From an uncultured Thermoguttaceae bacterium (GTDB lineage: Bacteria; Planctomycetota; Planctomycetia; Pirellulales; Thermoguttaceae), in contig CALFBP010000080.1 in NCBI GenBank assembly GCA_937951625.1, forward strand, positions 1 to 51,334: 51,334 bases of DNA. The letters are read 5' to 3'. Below, piece by piece: positions 24,817-34,828 of this stretch. Below the pieces are notes generated by a model. That model had not been told where the DNA came from and ran no database searches. It saw only the letters and a list, made by a program, of their open reading frames with translations. Every line of letters begins with the position of its first letter. The first letter of the stretch is position 1. A program made the position numbers and the translations under genes.

Positions 24817-26385
24817 CTATTTTCCCTCCCGAGCCCGCCAGTTCTTCTCGTGAAGCTCGAGGATGTCGTTGAGGACGAAGTCCTTGGGGAACGGCTGGTC
24901 GCTCTTTTCGAGCACTTGGCGATACTTGTAGATGATTCCCACGATCTCCTGGCCGAGGGAATCGTCGTTCTTCAACTGAGCGAAATCCTTGCGATCGAAC
25001 AACTGCCGCCATTTGGCGAAGCACTGTTCGTACATTTCGCGGGCCTTGATCAAGTCGGCGTTGGCGAGGGCCTCGGCGCCCTTGAAGGCGTATTCGCGGG
25101 CGAAGATGGCCTCGGGCGTTTGCTCATACCGTGCTCGCTCTCGCCAGAACTCGAAATTGACGATTTGGCGATACAACCGATTCTCTTCAGCCTTCTTTTC
25201 GAACTCGGCGGCCTCGCGGGCGAGCTTGATCGCGATCGGGCGGTTGGGACCACTGATCTGGCGAGCAAGCTGATCGTGGGTGACGATGAGCTGCTCGGCC
25301 ACCTCTTGGGCCTTTTCCCAGTCGTCGCGGGTGCGTTTTTCAGGCGGCGTTTCGTAGGCCTTGCGTTTGGCGGCGGGGAGCTTTTCATAGCGTTCCTTGC
25401 GGATTTTTTCGCGTAGGCCGGGCTCGAAGGCCTCCAGCTTGGCGATGCGGTCGGCCGCCTCCTTGTCGAACTGCTCCGCGTCGTTCAGGTGGATGTAGCG
25501 GTCTTTCTCCGTTGTCGGAATGGCCCTCGCCCCGAACTCGAACCATTCGTCTCCAGCCTTCTTCCACGCCTCCTTCGCTTTTTCGCCGAAGATGCCGTCC
25601 TTTTCAATGGCCTCGGAGTAGTTCATTTGCGACATCGGCCGGTGGGAGAAGAACAGCACCGGCGTCGTCTTCCTCAGGTCCGCGCCTTGATCAACGAGCT
25701 TTTCGGATCGCCAGAACCAGTCTTTGCCCACCAGCCAGTTGTCGCGGTCGGCAGCCGGACGATAGTCCTCCCATCGCTGAAACGTCTCGTCGTCCTCTTT
25801 GAAAAGGCGGCGGAACTGCTTGGACTCGTCGGCGGTGCCGATCTTGTGGGTGATGTACCAGCCGACGTCCCAGACCAACATTGGCTCGCGTTCGTTGCGA
25901 CGGATGCCATCGCGGAGGAAATCGATGCCCCGGATGACCCAGCGATACCGCTCCCGGTAGTCGTCGAACTCAACCGACACGTTGTAGGAAAGGTTCCACG
26001 CCTGGAATCGCCAGACGCTGATGAAATGGGGTTCGAGGCGGGTGATTTGTTGGAGCGTGGCGGAAAGGTTGGTCCAATCCTTCTTCATCTTATAATTGTT
26101 GGCCTTCTCCCAAAGAATGTTGGCGGCTACGCCGCGAAGTCCCAGCGTGGCCAACTTGATCGTGGTGCCGGCCGGATCGATTTCGCCCAACTGGGCCTCG
26201 CTGAGCTTATAACGCAGGCGCAACTGGGCTAGATTTGGCAAGCGAAAGCCCGACGCGGACTCTTCTTTCCCTTCGACGCTGCCTTCGCTGGCCGTCGGCT
26301 GTCCCAACCAACTGAGCACCGCCACCAGCAGGACCAAGCCAATGAGGTAAAAGATCTTTCGGGCAAAGGCGTGCTGCGGACTCAT
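24817..26385 (-). CDS. Membrane-anchored hypothetical partner of an ABC transporter
   Basis: The 522-residue protein has one N-terminal transmembrane helix (about 10-28, FYLIGLVLLVAVLSWLG), then a long mostly helical, Trp/Arg/Glu-rich extracytoplasmic region. Several stretches have TPR-like helix pairs (ATLQQITRLEPHFISVWRFQAW, LIKAREMYEQCFAKW). The start ATG 26385 overlaps the preceding permease stop by four bases (ATGA), showing translational coupling. It probably works with the ABC-2 exporter, perhaps as a periplasmic or membrane assembly factor. I do not recognise a named family. Confidence 0.8.
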   Translation of the reverse strand: MSPQHAFARKIFYLIGLVLLVAVLSWLGQPTASEGSVEGKEESASGFRLPNLAQLRLRYKLSEAQLGEIDPAGTTIKLATLGLRGVAANILWEKANNYKMKKDWTNLSATLQQITRLEPHFISVWRFQAWNLSYNVSVEFDDYRERYRWVIRGIDFLRDGIRRNEREPMLVWDVGWYITHKIGTADESKQFRRLFKEDDETFQRWEDYRPAADRDNWLVGKDWFWRSEKLVDQGADLRKTTPVLFFSHRPMSQMNYSEAIEKDGIFGEKAKEAWKKAGDEWFEFGARAIPTTEKDRYIHLNDAEQFDKEAADRIAKLEAFEPGLREKIRKERYEKLPAAKRKAYETPPEKRTRDDWEKAQEVAEQLIVTHDQLARQISGPNRPIAIKLAREAAEFEKKAEENRLYRQIVNFEFWRERARYEQTPEAIFAREYAFKGAEALANADLIKAREMYEQCFAKWRQLFDRKDFAQLKNDDSLGQEIVGIIYKYRQVLEKSDQPFPKDFVLNDILELHEKNWRAREGK

Positions 26386-28271
26386 TGCGCCACCTCGCGA
26401 GTCTTAAGGAAGAAGCAACCAGCCACGAACACGGGCACGAGGAACGCCAACGCGCGCAAGGCGGGAACCACGATCCAGGGATCCCACGTGATGTCGAATC
26501 CGTAGGCCACCCAGTCAGCGTAGTTGAATTCCGTGAATGGGGGCAGGATGTGCGCAATGACCCACAATCCCGCCTCCGCCACCCGGTCCGCCATCTGTGC
26601 CGCCGTGGTGCGCAGGCCTGGTTCCAACTCCGTCATCAAGTTTTCCTGGCGGACCAGACGGATGATCGCCTCGAAAGGGCCGCCGCCAAGGACGGCGTGC
26701 TGCGACAAACGGGTGAGGAAGTCGCTGAAGAAACCGCCGATCATCGCGCCGACGGTGGCCAACATCGCCACCGGCCCGCTAAGGAACGTGCTAAAGGTAA
26801 CCCCAAACGCGATCACCAACACCATTTGTAGCCAAATGCCAAAGTATCCCTTGAAAAAATTGACCTCGAAAGAGGCGTCGGCCGCATGGAGCCAGAGGTC
26901 GGGCTGGCCCGCCCCGAAATATTGCGACGGCTCCAAGCAGCGGAGCCACACCTCCACTTCCCCGTCCGCCACCAGATCGTTGAATAGGTCGAACTCCTTG
27001 CGTTCGGCCAGGCGGCGGTCGAGCAAGTTCTGCGGCGGCGAGAATTCCACACCCTTGTCCGGAGTTTCCCGCTTGCTTGAAATCACGTCCGCCCCGGAAA
27101 ATTCCGTGATCTTCCGCGGCACGAAAATGAACAGCGGCGTGAAGTCCTTCGATTCGAAGACCTTGACTTCCACGATCAGGCCGGTGCGCGGGTTGCGGAG
27201 CGACAGGCTTCCCAGCACCCCCTTTTCGATATTCCCTTTATAGGTGCGGAAGACCTCGATGTTCATCTCCACAGGTAGGCCGTCGGGGAACTGCGACTCC
27301 CGAATGTTCGAAAAGGTCCAGATGGCCGCCGCCACGCTCCCGCCCTGGATGAAGCTACGGTAAAACCACTCGTCGCCGACATTGATCCCGCGGTCGATGT
27401 CGACGCCCTCGCGGCTGCGGAAACGAAGCTTGCCGTAGATGGGGACGCGGGCCTGAAACATGCCTTCTGGTCCACCCACCTCGAATGACGGCTTGTCGGA
27501 GGTCCCACCGACTTGAATTTCGTGCCAGTGGCCGAATTCCGACTCGATGACACCCTTCCCCGCGGCGTCCACAAACAGCCTGTGGCGGTGGCCCTGCGAC
27601 GACTCTGTGGTGCCGCTGAGCGGCTGCCTGCCGTCCACGGCCGGACCCGCCGGTCTGAGGTTCTCAGCCAAGACCTCGTGCGTATGGCTTACGCCGCGCG
27701 TCACGAAGAAGTAGCTCACCACGCTCATCAAGAGCAATAGGGCCGTACCCACGATCGTGAAGCCCAACATCCGCCCCAATACGATCTCGCTAGGCCGAAC
27801 CGGCTTGGTGACCACCGTCTGAATCGTACGGCTTTTCACGTCGGTGGGCAAACTGAACGCACTCAGGAACAGTGCCAGCAGCAGCACCAGGTACGTGGTG
27901 GCGGTAAGCACGAAACTCAGATACAGTTTGGCCGGCTCGCTGCTGCCCACGTCGAGAAACCAGCCCGCAAACAGCAGTATCACCACGAACAGGACGAACA
28001 CCAGGATCACACGACGCCGGATCGCCTCCTTCACCGCCAGCCAAGACAATGCTGCCACGCGGCGGGGCGACATGCAGACCAGGTCCACCACGCCGGAAAC
28101 GGCCGTGCCCAGGGCCACCGTGAAACCAAGGCGGGGACCATAACGGAGGACGCTGACCAGACACCCCAACACCAACGCGGCCACGATCAGCACGCCAACC
28201 ACGAGAAGCCAGCTTGCCGCCGCCGCAGGAAACCACTCAGCGAAATGCGGCAGCGGATTTTCAATGACCAT
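26382..28271 (-). CDS. ABC-2-type transporter permease with large extracytoplasmic insert
   Basis: The 629-residue protein has an N-terminal group of helices (about 17-40, 45-65, 88-112, 118-143, 168-192), a large soluble section (about 195-465, with a His-rich part [25 protein letters not shown]), and C-terminal helices (about 475-545 and 600-625). The [32 protein letters not shown] segment is typical of ABC-2 export permeases. ATG 28271 is chosen because GGAGG sits eight bases upstream. A GTG at 28280 would lie next to that site. It overlaps the ATPase gene by 11 bases and the partner gene by four. Confidence 0.88.
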   Translation of the reverse strand: MVIENPLPHFAEWFPAAAASWLLVVGVLIVAALVLGCLVSVLRYGPRLGFTVALGTAVSGVVDLVCMSPRRVAALSWLAVKEAIRRRVILVFVLFVVILLFAGWFLDVGSSEPAKLYLSFVLTATTYLVLLLALFLSAFSLPTDVKSRTIQTVVTKPVRPSEIVLGRMLGFTIVGTALLLLMSVVSYFFVTRGVSHTHEVLAENLRPAGPAVDGRQPLSGTTESSQGHRHRLFVDAAGKGVIESEFGHWHEIQVGGTSDKPSFEVGGPEGMFQARVPIYGKLRFRSREGVDIDRGINVGDEWFYRSFIQGGSVAAAIWTFSNIRESQFPDGLPVEMNIEVFRTYKGNIEKGVLGSLSLRNPRTGLIVEVKVFESKDFTPLFIFVPRKITEFSGADVISSKRETPDKGVEFSPPQNLLDRRLAERKEFDLFNDLVADGEVEVWLRCLEPSQYFGAGQPDLWLHAADASFEVNFFKGYFGIWLQMVLVIAFGVTFSTFLSGPVAMLATVGAMIGGFFSDFLTRLSQHAVLGGGPFEAIIRLVRQENLMTELEPGLRTTAAQMADRVAEAGLWVIAHILPPFTEFNYADWVAYGFDITWDPWIVVPALRALAFLVPVFVAGCFFLKTREVAQ

Positions 28272-29160
28272 TGCCTGCACCTCCCCGCACGCGCCGACCC
28301 GGGTGCGCTTCGCTCTCGCGAATGATGTGCAAAAACAGCTCTTCCAAGGTGGTGGTAGGATTGCCGATCGACAGGACCTGCCCCCCGTGACGCTCGATCA
28401 CCTGCCGGATCTCGGCTTGACAGGCCTCGCTCAGCCCGGTCGCCCGGATCTCTGTGGTGTCGCGAACCTTCAGCAAGCTGTCGACCCGCCCCAGCTCCTG
28501 CAACTCCCCTTGGTACAGGATGCCGATGCGATCGCAAACGTCCTGAACATCGGCCAACAAATGACTGCACATCAGAATGGTCTTCCCCTCATCCCTCAAT
28601 CGAAGGATGAGGTCCTTCATCTCGCGACAGCCGATCGGATCCAAACCAGTCGTCGGCTCGTCGAGCACGATCAACTCGGGGTCGTTGATCAGGGCCTGGG
28701 CCAGGCCGATCCGCCGCGTCATCCCTTTGGAATACTCCCGCAACTGCCGCCGCTTGGCCCAGCCCAGCCCCACCATCTCGATCAGGTCTGCTATCCGCTG
28801 CCGCCGCAGCGGGGCCGGCATATCGAATAGGCGACCGTAGAATTCGAGCGTTTCTTCCGCATTGAGGAAGCGATAGAGATAGGATTCCTCGGGTAGGTAG
28901 CCGATCCGCTCGTTTTTCTTGACGTCGGTCGCATCTCGACCGAACACCAAGGCCTGACCGCTGGTCGGAAAAAGCAGGCCGAGCACGAGTTTGACGGTGG
29001 TGGTCTTGCCAGAACCGTTCGGGCCTAAAAGCCCGAAAATCTCCCCCCGGCGGATCTCCAGGTCCAGGGCCTTCAAGGCCCGGACCTTTTGCCGTCCCCA
29101 AAAGTCTCGGTAAACCTTGCTGAGACTCCGGGTTTCGATAACAACTTCAGACGATTGCAT
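28261..29160 (-). CDS. ABC transporter ATP-binding protein
   Basis: The 299-residue ATPase has a Walker A ([12 protein letters not shown]), a Q-loop ([10 protein letters not shown]), a signature-like region ([17 protein letters not shown]), a Walker B ([12 protein letters not shown]) and a switch His (SHLLADV). It energises the ABC-2 permease encoded by the overlapping downstream gene. ATG 29160 is taken, with AAGG just upstream, in preference to the 23-residue longer frame to 29229. The gene is divergent from folC. The exported substrate is unknown. Confidence 0.95.
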   Translation of the reverse strand: MQSSEVVIETRSLSKVYRDFWGRQKVRALKALDLEIRRGEIFGLLGPNGSGKTTTVKLVLGLLFPTSGQALVFGRDATDVKKNERIGYLPEESYLYRFLNAEETLEFYGRLFDMPAPLRRQRIADLIEMVGLGWAKRRQLREYSKGMTRRIGLAQALINDPELIVLDEPTTGLDPIGCREMKDLILRLRDEGKTILMCSHLLADVQDVCDRIGILYQGELQELGRVDSLLKVRDTTEIRATGLSEACQAEIRQVIERHGGQVLSIGNPTTTLEELFLHIIRESEAHPGRRVRGGAGNGH

Positions 29161-29276
29161 ACCTTGGCCTCTCGGTCGCGCAAACCTAGACTGATAGGTC
29201 TTTACGCTTCGACGGCTCGCCGTGTTCACCCGTTTTTTTGTCCTCCTAAGTTTACGCGGAAAAAATCCCCGCCTGG

Positions 29277-30710
29277 ATGTACATTCAATCTATGATCGAC
29301 GTTCATCAATTTTTGAGTCAGCGGGTCGATTACGAAAGGATTAGCAGTCCAGGCTACTCCTCACGGGAGTTTAAACCCGCCCGGATTCAAGAACTTCTAC
29401 AGGCGATCGGCAGCCCCCATCTGGGGGTTTCTGCGTTCCACGTTGCCGGGACCAAGGGCAAAGGCTCGACTTCTGCAATGGCCGCATCCATTTTGTCAGC
29501 GGCTGGCTATCGAACCGGACTGTTCATATCCCCCCATATTGACCACATCGAAGAGCGATTGTCGATTAACGGACAGCCTTGCCCGACGAAGGAGTTCGCC
29601 GACCTTTTGGAGCAAATGCTTCCCGCCATCGAGGCTTTGGACAAGCGTTACGCGGCGCGCGATCCGGCAGAGCCTGGTCCGACGTATTTTGAGATTGTCA
29701 CCGCCATGGCGTTTCAGTACTTCGCCCGATGCCACGTCGACCTCGCCGTGCTGGAGGTGGGACTGGGGGGACGACTGGACTCGACCAACGTGTGCAGACC
29801 CCTGGTTTGCGCTATCTCCAGCATCAGCTTCGACCACATGAAACAACTAGGAAACACTCTGGAGGCTATCGCCCGGGAAAAGGCCGGGATCATCAAGCCG
29901 GGCGTGCCGGTGGTGAGCGGCGTGGTGGAGCCTGGTCCGCGGGAGGTGATTCGGCAGACGTGCCGCGAACGGGGTTGTCGGCTGGTTGAATTGGGCACCG
30001 ACTTCGACGTGGATTACCTCCCGCCCCGCTACGTGGCAAGCGATACGGCCGAGGCGTTCATCGACTTCGTGTATCGCTCGGCAAACCCGCCCTTGCGATA
30101 CTCAAGGCTGCCGCTGAAGTTGTTGGGCCGCCACCAGGCGGTCAATGCCGCCGTCGCTTTGGCCGCCTTGGCTCAACTTCCGCTCGCCTCGCATCGGGAT
30201 TGGCACATTCCCGAGTCTGCGATTCGCACGGGCCTGCGCTGCCTCCACTGGCCGGCCCGAATCGAGGTCGTGGCCCAGCACCCCACCGTGATCGTCGATG
30301 CGGCCCACAACGTGGCATCGATCCGGGCGTTGATCGAGGTGCTGAACGAGAGTTTTTACGCCAAAAGACGGATCCTCATTTTCGCGTCGACAAAGGACAA
30401 GGAAATCGCTGGAATGCTCCGCGAACTACTGGGCCAATTCGACGAGGTGATCCTAACGCAATACACCGACAATCCTCGCGCTGTGCCGGTGGCGGAATTG
30501 GCCACTATCGCCGAACAGGTGAGCGGCCGGCCTTCCCGCGTTGCGTCTTGCCCCACCGAGGCTTGGCAAGCGGCCCGCACGTCGGCCTCGCCCGACGACC
30601 TGATTTGCGTCACCGGCTCGTTCTATATTGCCGCCCAGATGCGCCGGGAAATACTCGGGACGCTGGGCTCCATAGGGCGACCAGTGGCCTGTCCTGAAAA
30701 AAATCGCTGA
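29277..30710 (+). CDS. folC: Bifunctional folylpolyglutamate synthase/dihydrofolate synthase
   Basis: The 477-residue Mur-ligase-fold enzyme adds glutamate to dihydropteroate and folates. The N-terminal ATP loop [14 protein letters not shown], the [22 protein letters not shown] segment with the catalytic residues, and the C-terminal [19 protein letters not shown] and [15 protein letters not shown] identify it. ATG 29277 is used; ATG 29292 (MIDVHQF) is an equally possible start with a weak site. It sits alone after the divergent ABC operon. Length is slightly long, from a C-terminal tail. Confidence 0.94.
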   Translation: MYIQSMIDVHQFLSQRVDYERISSPGYSSREFKPARIQELLQAIGSPHLGVSAFHVAGTKGKGSTSAMAASILSAAGYRTGLFISPHIDHIEERLSINGQPCPTKEFADLLEQMLPAIEALDKRYAARDPAEPGPTYFEIVTAMAFQYFARCHVDLAVLEVGLGGRLDSTNVCRPLVCAISSISFDHMKQLGNTLEAIAREKAGIIKPGVPVVSGVVEPGPREVIRQTCRERGCRLVELGTDFDVDYLPPRYVASDTAEAFIDFVYRSANPPLRYSRLPLKLLGRHQAVNAAVALAALAQLPLASHRDWHIPESAIRTGLRCLHWPARIEVVAQHPTVIVDAAHNVASIRALIEVLNESFYAKRRILIFASTKDKEIAGMLRELLGQFDEVILTQYTDNPRAVPVAELATIAEQVSGRPSRVASCPTEAWQAARTSASPDDLICVTGSFYIAAQMRREILGTLGSIGRPVACPEKNR

Positions 30711-31020
30711 TCATGGCAAATAACTGGATTGCGGCGACCCCTTCGCGGATTCGCGATCGGGTAAAAACAGAATCAGCCGTTCAATCCAGATGTAGCAGAA
30801 CGATACACCTGGTGCAGTGATACCCCGCTTCGCATCGAGCTATTCGCCTTGGCCTGAGTTGGCTCGGAGTGTGAATTTTCAACGCTTTATTCCGCAGAGA
30901 CTTGCGCGAGGCAGCGAATTTACGTCGTCGGCTGCTGATAAAACACGATGGCACGCGGTTTGCTAGTAGAAATTGTATCAACTCAAAACATTTCGCTGCT
31001 ACGGGGATGGAGAGGTGGTT
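30711..31020. other. Intergenic region with the best sigma-54-like promoter in the window
   Basis: The 310-base gap precedes the XRE-like regulator. It contains a perfect sigma-54 consensus at 30949-30964 (separate entry). The part nearest folC has a short TCGCG/CGCGA dyad around 30748 but no clear terminator. Confidence 0.5.
30949..30964 (+). promoter_or_regulatory. Perfect sigma-54 (-24/-12) promoter match before the XRE-like regulator
   Basis: TGGCACGCGGTTTGCT matches TGGCACG-N4-TTGCW at every position. GG at 30950-30951 and GC at 30962-30963 are ten bases apart. The predicted start near 30975 gives a leader of about 46 bases before ATG 31021. It is the strongest of four similar sites in the window. 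Confidence 0.8.
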
Positions 31021-31557
31021 ATGAGTGCTGCCATTACCGCGATGCCGGGGGTCGGCGTGTTTCAGCCCGTCCCAGTCCCTTCCACGCCGGCGCCGCGCCG
31101 GCTGCACCGTCTGGCCGAAGTTCGCCGCCAAGAGGGGCTCACGCGAGCCGCCATGGCCCGGCGGCTCGGAATTTCGCCTGAGGAGGTCCTTCAGCAAGAG
31201 AAAAGTCTCGACCTGCCGCTAAGTACCCTTTTCGCGTGGCAAAGGGCGTTGGACGTGCCGGCAACCGAGCTACTGATCGAAGGCGACACCTCCCTGTCTC
31301 CTCCTGTCCTACGAAGGGCCAGACTCTTGCGGATGATGAAAACCGTGGTCTCGATTGCCCAGCGAGCCAAGCAGCCCTCGATCCGGCGCCTGGCCCAAGT
31401 CCTCCGCGAGCAACTCCTGGAGACCATGCCCGAATTGAAGGATGCTCAGCCGTGGCCGGCGGTGGGAAAGCGCCGCACAAGCAAGGACTTGGGCCAAGCC
31501 GCTTTCCGTCGCTTCGCCGATTCCTTGGCATGGGAACTCGACCGCGAATCGGTATGA
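31021..31557 (+). CDS. XRE-like helix-turn-helix regulator
   Basis: The 178-residue protein has a helix-turn-helix at about residues 25-75 (RLHRLAEVRRQEGLTRAAMARRLGISPEEV), followed by a helical C-terminus (MKTVVSIAQRAKQPSIRRLAQVLREQLLE) of unknown role. It resembles the XRE/HTH_3 type fused to a short effector-like helix region. GAGAGGTGG upstream of ATG 31021 decides the start, and the upstream in-frame ATG at 30973 is rejected. The gene lies directly behind a perfect sigma-54 promoter, so it may be part of a stress or nutrient response. Target genes are not known. Confidence 0.78.
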   Translation: MSAAITAMPGVGVFQPVPVPSTPAPRRLHRLAEVRRQEGLTRAAMARRLGISPEEVLQQEKSLDLPLSTLFAWQRALDVPATELLIEGDTSLSPPVLRRARLLRMMKTVVSIAQRAKQPSIRRLAQVLREQLLETMPELKDAQPWPAVGKRRTSKDLGQAAFRRFADSLAWELDRESV

Positions 31558-31722
31558 CGTCGCGTGGAGTACCAAGGCGGTCCTGCCACCTTGACGAAGC
31601 AGTCGGGCGTCTTGCCGCACTGTCGCGAGCGCTGCGGAGGCGCAACGCCATCGCAACGGCCCTCCAAAGCCATCTCCTATGGACCTGCCGGATCTGAACG
31701 CAACGTGGAACTGTGTCAGCGC

Positions 31723-32733
31723 TTACGACGGCTTCTGCCAGCTTTCAGTCCACGTGCAACCGGCCCAAGAAAGCCCCACACCGAAGCCCACCATCACGGT
31801 CCGTGTCCCCGGCGTCAGGCGGCCCTCGCCCCTCAAGCGATCGATGAGGATGGGCAGCGTGGAGGAAACGGTGTTCCCATAATCCTCTAGGTCCACAGGC
31901 ATTTGGTCGCCGTTAAGCCCCATTTTCTCTTGGAGATGGTGCAAAAGCTTGGCCGTCGCTTGGTGCAAGAGGTAGATATCGACGTCCTCTCGCGTCCAGC
32001 CCGCGGCTGCCAAAGCCTGATCGACCGTTGCCGGGACGATTTCCAAACTGAATTTTACCAGCTCGGGCCCATCCATAACGAGGCTGCTCGGCCAACGCTT
32101 GCGTTTGCGTGGGGGAATCGCCGACTCCTTGGGCCGGACCATGCCCTCGGTGACGATCAGCGTGTCAGCGCCGCTGCCGTCGGTGCCAAATACGAACGGA
32201 CCGAGGCACGGAGTCTCGGCGGCGTCAATCAATGTGGCCGCCGCTCCGTCGCCGAAGATGGTACGCAGTGCGCGATCCGCAGGATGGACATATTTGGAGT
32301 AAGTTTCCGAGGTGATCAAGAGCACCCGTTGGGCGGCCCCGGAACGAATCAAACCGTCGGCCAATGAGAGCCCATACACAAAACCTGAACACCCCAAGTT
32401 GAAATCTAGTGCCCCAATCGAGGTCCTCAAGCCCAACCGCTCCTGAACAAGACAGGCCGTGGTCGGCAACGGATAGTCAGGCGTCTGGGTGCAAAAAAGC
32501 AGAAAGTCGATCGAGCCAGGATCGATCTGGTAGCGATCGAAAAGCCTCTTGCCCGCCCCCACTCCTAAGTCGGAAACACATTCATTTCGGTCCGCGATGT
32601 GCCGTTTGCGAACACCCGTCTTGGCGTAAATCAGATCCACATCCCAATTCGGAAACTTGGAACGAAGATAGTCGATGTCCTCGTAGTTGTTTGGAAAATA
32701 GGTGGCGATCGGTCCCACCGAGGCATATTTCAT
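31723..32733 (-). CDS. 3-oxoacyl-ACP synthase III (KAS III/FabH-like)
   Basis: The 336-residue thiolase-fold enzyme has the catalytic Cys in LDFNLGCSGFVYGLSLADG, the His in IYLLHQATAKLLHHL and the Asn in DYGNTVSSTLPIL. KAS III condenses an acyl-CoA starter with malonyl-ACP. The overall pattern and the N-terminus KYASVGPIATYFPNNYED resemble FabH relatives used outside primary fatty-acid synthesis, but this cannot be decided. ATG 32733 is preferred, with GTGGGA a short distance upstream. No fab operon surrounds it. Confidence 0.9.
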   Translation of the reverse strand: MKYASVGPIATYFPNNYEDIDYLRSKFPNWDVDLIYAKTGVRKRHIADRNECVSDLGVGAGKRLFDRYQIDPGSIDFLLFCTQTPDYPLPTTACLVQERLGLRTSIGALDFNLGCSGFVYGLSLADGLIRSGAAQRVLLITSETYSKYVHPADRALRTIFGDGAAATLIDAAETPCLGPFVFGTDGSGADTLIVTEGMVRPKESAIPPRKRKRWPSSLVMDGPELVKFSLEIVPATVDQALAAAGWTREDVDIYLLHQATAKLLHHLQEKMGLNGDQMPVDLEDYGNTVSSTLPILIDRLRGEGRLTPGTRTVMVGFGVGLSWAGCTWTESWQKPS

Positions 32734-32892
32734 GGTGAATTCCCACTGCAACCAGGCGGGCTTGACAAAAGCTGGGGCATACAGGGGCAAAACCGTAAGG
32801 CTAGCGATTGCCCGTACCCTGGTCAACCGCACTTCGTTCCCCCAACATGGCTGGTAAAATTACCACGCCATGAGTGGTGTAGTCGGCGACCA

Positions 32893-32922
32893 ACGGGGGG
32901 CCTTTTTGCAGCAGCGGCCCCC
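32893..32922 (-). terminator. GC-rich hairpin downstream of the methyltransferase gene
   Basis: GGGGGCC pairs with GGCCCCC around a 13-base loop, with one extra G in the left arm. It lies between the end of the methyltransferase gene and the start of the KAS III gene, both minus. No T-run follows on the minus strand, so it would be a weak terminator at best. Confidence 0.3.
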
Positions 32923-32956
32923 GATATCCAAGTATCCCTTTCGGGAAACAGAAACA

Positions 32957-32975
32957 GGTTAGCGTAACGCTTACC
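32957..32975. repeat. 19-base near-perfect palindrome
   Basis: GGTTAGCGTAACGCTTACC is symmetric except for one T-T position. It lies 53 bases beyond the methyltransferase stop, about 224 bases upstream of the KAS III start. It could be an operator for either neighbour or a structural repeat; no partner is indicated. Confidence 0.35.
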
Positions 32976-33027
32976 GTATTTCAGGCGGATTGCGTATACC
33001 TATTAATAGGGTCTCCTGTCAACGCGG

Positions 33028-33780
33028 CTACTTCTTCTTCGCCACCATGATAAGGTCCACGCTTTTCTGGCGGTCGTAAGGGCTTTCCTGGTAGTCGCCG
33101 AAGAAAACAACTTCCGCGGCGCCGGCGCTGCGCGCCATGGCTTCCAGGTCGCTGGCTTCCAGGCCCAAGAACGGCACGGACTCGGAGTAAACCAAAGAGG
33201 CTTGGTGGTAACCGACGAGGACGAGGTTGACGAAGCCCTGCCCATTACGGCGGTGGACCCCTTTGAGGATCAACATTTCGCCGGCCGGGAGTTCGGCTCG
33301 CCTGCACTTTTGCCAAACGCAGGGGCCGTCAGGTAGACGCCACAAATTGAGCACGTGAACCACCACCACCCCACCCGAACGCACGGCGTAGAACAATTCC
33401 CGAATCGCTTGACGGACGGTTTCGTGGTCGGAAGCCAGGGCGAGGGAGTTGCCCACGCAAATGGCGGCGTCAAAAGGCTTTGCGGGCGCCGCAGGCTGGT
33501 GGAAGCCGCGCACGACCCAGCGAAGCCGACGGCTTTCACCGAACCGGGCCTTGGCCCGCGCAATCATCTCTTCGCTGAGATCGGCTCCCTCGACGTGCAA
33601 TCGCCACGCGGCAAACATCCCCGCATGCCACCCGGTCCCGCAGGCCGCGTCCAACACCCGCCGCACACCGATGCGCTCGAACAACCGCCGATAGAAGGGT
33701 TCCTCGTTGGCTAGGCGCTTGGGCCAGTCGATCATGGCCTCGTAGACGCCGGTCAGATCGCCGAACAACTCCGCGCCCAT
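33028..33780 (-). CDS. Class I SAM-dependent methyltransferase
   Basis: The 250-residue protein has a Rossmann-type SAM site, VLDAACGTGWHAGMFA (motif I), an acidic motif II in VEGADLSEEMIARAKARF, and DAAICVGNSLALASD (motif IV region). The post-core RSGGVVVVHVLNLW strand is typical of class I enzymes. The substrate is unknown. ATG 33780 begins eight bases after the stop of the upstream isomerase-fold gene, so the two likely form an operon. The longer open frame to 33999 overlaps that gene and is rejected. Confidence 0.87.
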   Translation of the reverse strand: MGAELFGDLTGVYEAMIDWPKRLANEEPFYRRLFERIGVRRVLDAACGTGWHAGMFAAWRLHVEGADLSEEMIARAKARFGESRRLRWVVRGFHQPAAPAKPFDAAICVGNSLALASDHETVRQAIRELFYAVRSGGVVVVHVLNLWRLPDGPCVWQKCRRAELPAGEMLILKGVHRRNGQGFVNLVLVGYHQASLVYSESVPFLGLEASDLEAMARSAGAAEVVFFGDYQESPYDRQKSVDLIMVAKKK

Positions 33781-33788
33781 GGCGAGCG

Positions 33789-34763
33789 TCACACTGCGTT
33801 CAAGTGTCCCAGCACAAAATCGCGGGCGCGGGCCACGTCGTCCAAGGTCAGGTGTTCGACGATCAGGTCTATCGGTCGGCCAAGTTGGGCCAAGAGCCTG
33901 AGGTAGAGAGGGTAATCGAGCACCCCGCGGCCCGCCGCAGGCAAATCCGTCCCCTCGGCCGCGGCCTTCACGTCCTTGGCGTGAGCCACCACAATCCAAT
34001 TGCCCAGGCGACGGAACATCGCCTCCAACATCGGCTTCATTTTGGGCAGGTCATCCTTGCGGAAATAGTTGCAGGGGTCCATGACGAGCCGTAGGCCGGG
34101 CGAATCGATTTCCCGAAGCAAACGTTCCGCTCGATCGATCGAATCGATGCAGTTGCGCCAATAAGCCTCGATCGACAGCACTGCGCCGGCGTCTTTGGCC
34201 ACCTGGGCCAACCCGCGGAACGCCTCTCGGCATTGCTGGTAGCCTTCCTCGGTGTAATTCTTCGGGGAATCAAGCCAAGGGGATTTCTCGTTGAAGGTGC
34301 CGGTCTCGGTCGACACATTGTTGCAGCCCAATCGCTTCCAGTTCTTCAACAGCGTGTGCAGCCGGGCCTCGCCCGCCTCGCGTCGCGACGGATTCGGATC
34401 GAGCACATTGACATAGCCGAAAACCGCTGCGATCCGCACGCCATGGCGCTGAAAACAGTCGGCGATTTTCTCCGCGGCCCGCCAATCGGGCTGCGCCGGG
34501 TCGAAACGCACGTCGGCGAACTCGTAGCAGCAGAGCACGCTCTCAAAACCGTCCGCCTTGATCCGCCGCACCGCCTCCTCGAGCGGGAATCGGGCGTAGA
34601 CCCTGGCGTCGATTCCAAGGCGGATGTTGTTCCGGTTCGGCCGGTTTTCCTGGGCCTGTACGGCCAGCGACGGCGCGCCAAGCCACGCCGCGGCAACTGC
34701 TTTCAAACAGCTACGGCGGGGCCAGCGCGCCCCTTCTCCATCTTTCCATCGAGAGAGCTTCAT
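33789..34763 (-). CDS. Secreted sugar-phosphate isomerase/epimerase-fold protein
   Basis: The 324-residue TIM-barrel protein (xylose isomerase-like/AP endonuclease 2 superfamily) has an N-terminal twin-arginine-like leader (WPRRSCLKAVAAAW, ending near residue 38 at VQAQ). The RR pair is followed by a CLK variation of the usual FLK. Conserved metal-ligand regions are the Glu in LSIEAYWRN, the Asp in LVMDPCNYF, the His in VVAHAKDVKA and the Glu in LIVEHL. It is inferred to act on a carbohydrate outside the cytoplasm. A -35/-10 promoter candidate is at 34829-34857. Confidence 0.84.
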   Translation of the reverse strand: MKLSRWKDGEGARWPRRSCLKAVAAAWLGAPSLAVQAQENRPNRNNIRLGIDARVYARFPLEEAVRRIKADGFESVLCCYEFADVRFDPAQPDWRAAEKIADCFQRHGVRIAAVFGYVNVLDPNPSRREAGEARLHTLLKNWKRLGCNNVSTETGTFNEKSPWLDSPKNYTEEGYQQCREAFRGLAQVAKDAGAVLSIEAYWRNCIDSIDRAERLLREIDSPGLRLVMDPCNYFRKDDLPKMKPMLEAMFRRLGNWIVVAHAKDVKAAAEGTDLPAAGRGVLDYPLYLRLLAQLGRPIDLIVEHLTLDDVARARDFVLGHLNAV

Positions 34764-34828
34764 TTCGGCAATACCTTTCAGTGTCGCATCGGAGTCAGCT
34801 TCGAGGCGGGGATGACCACTCTGGAACC

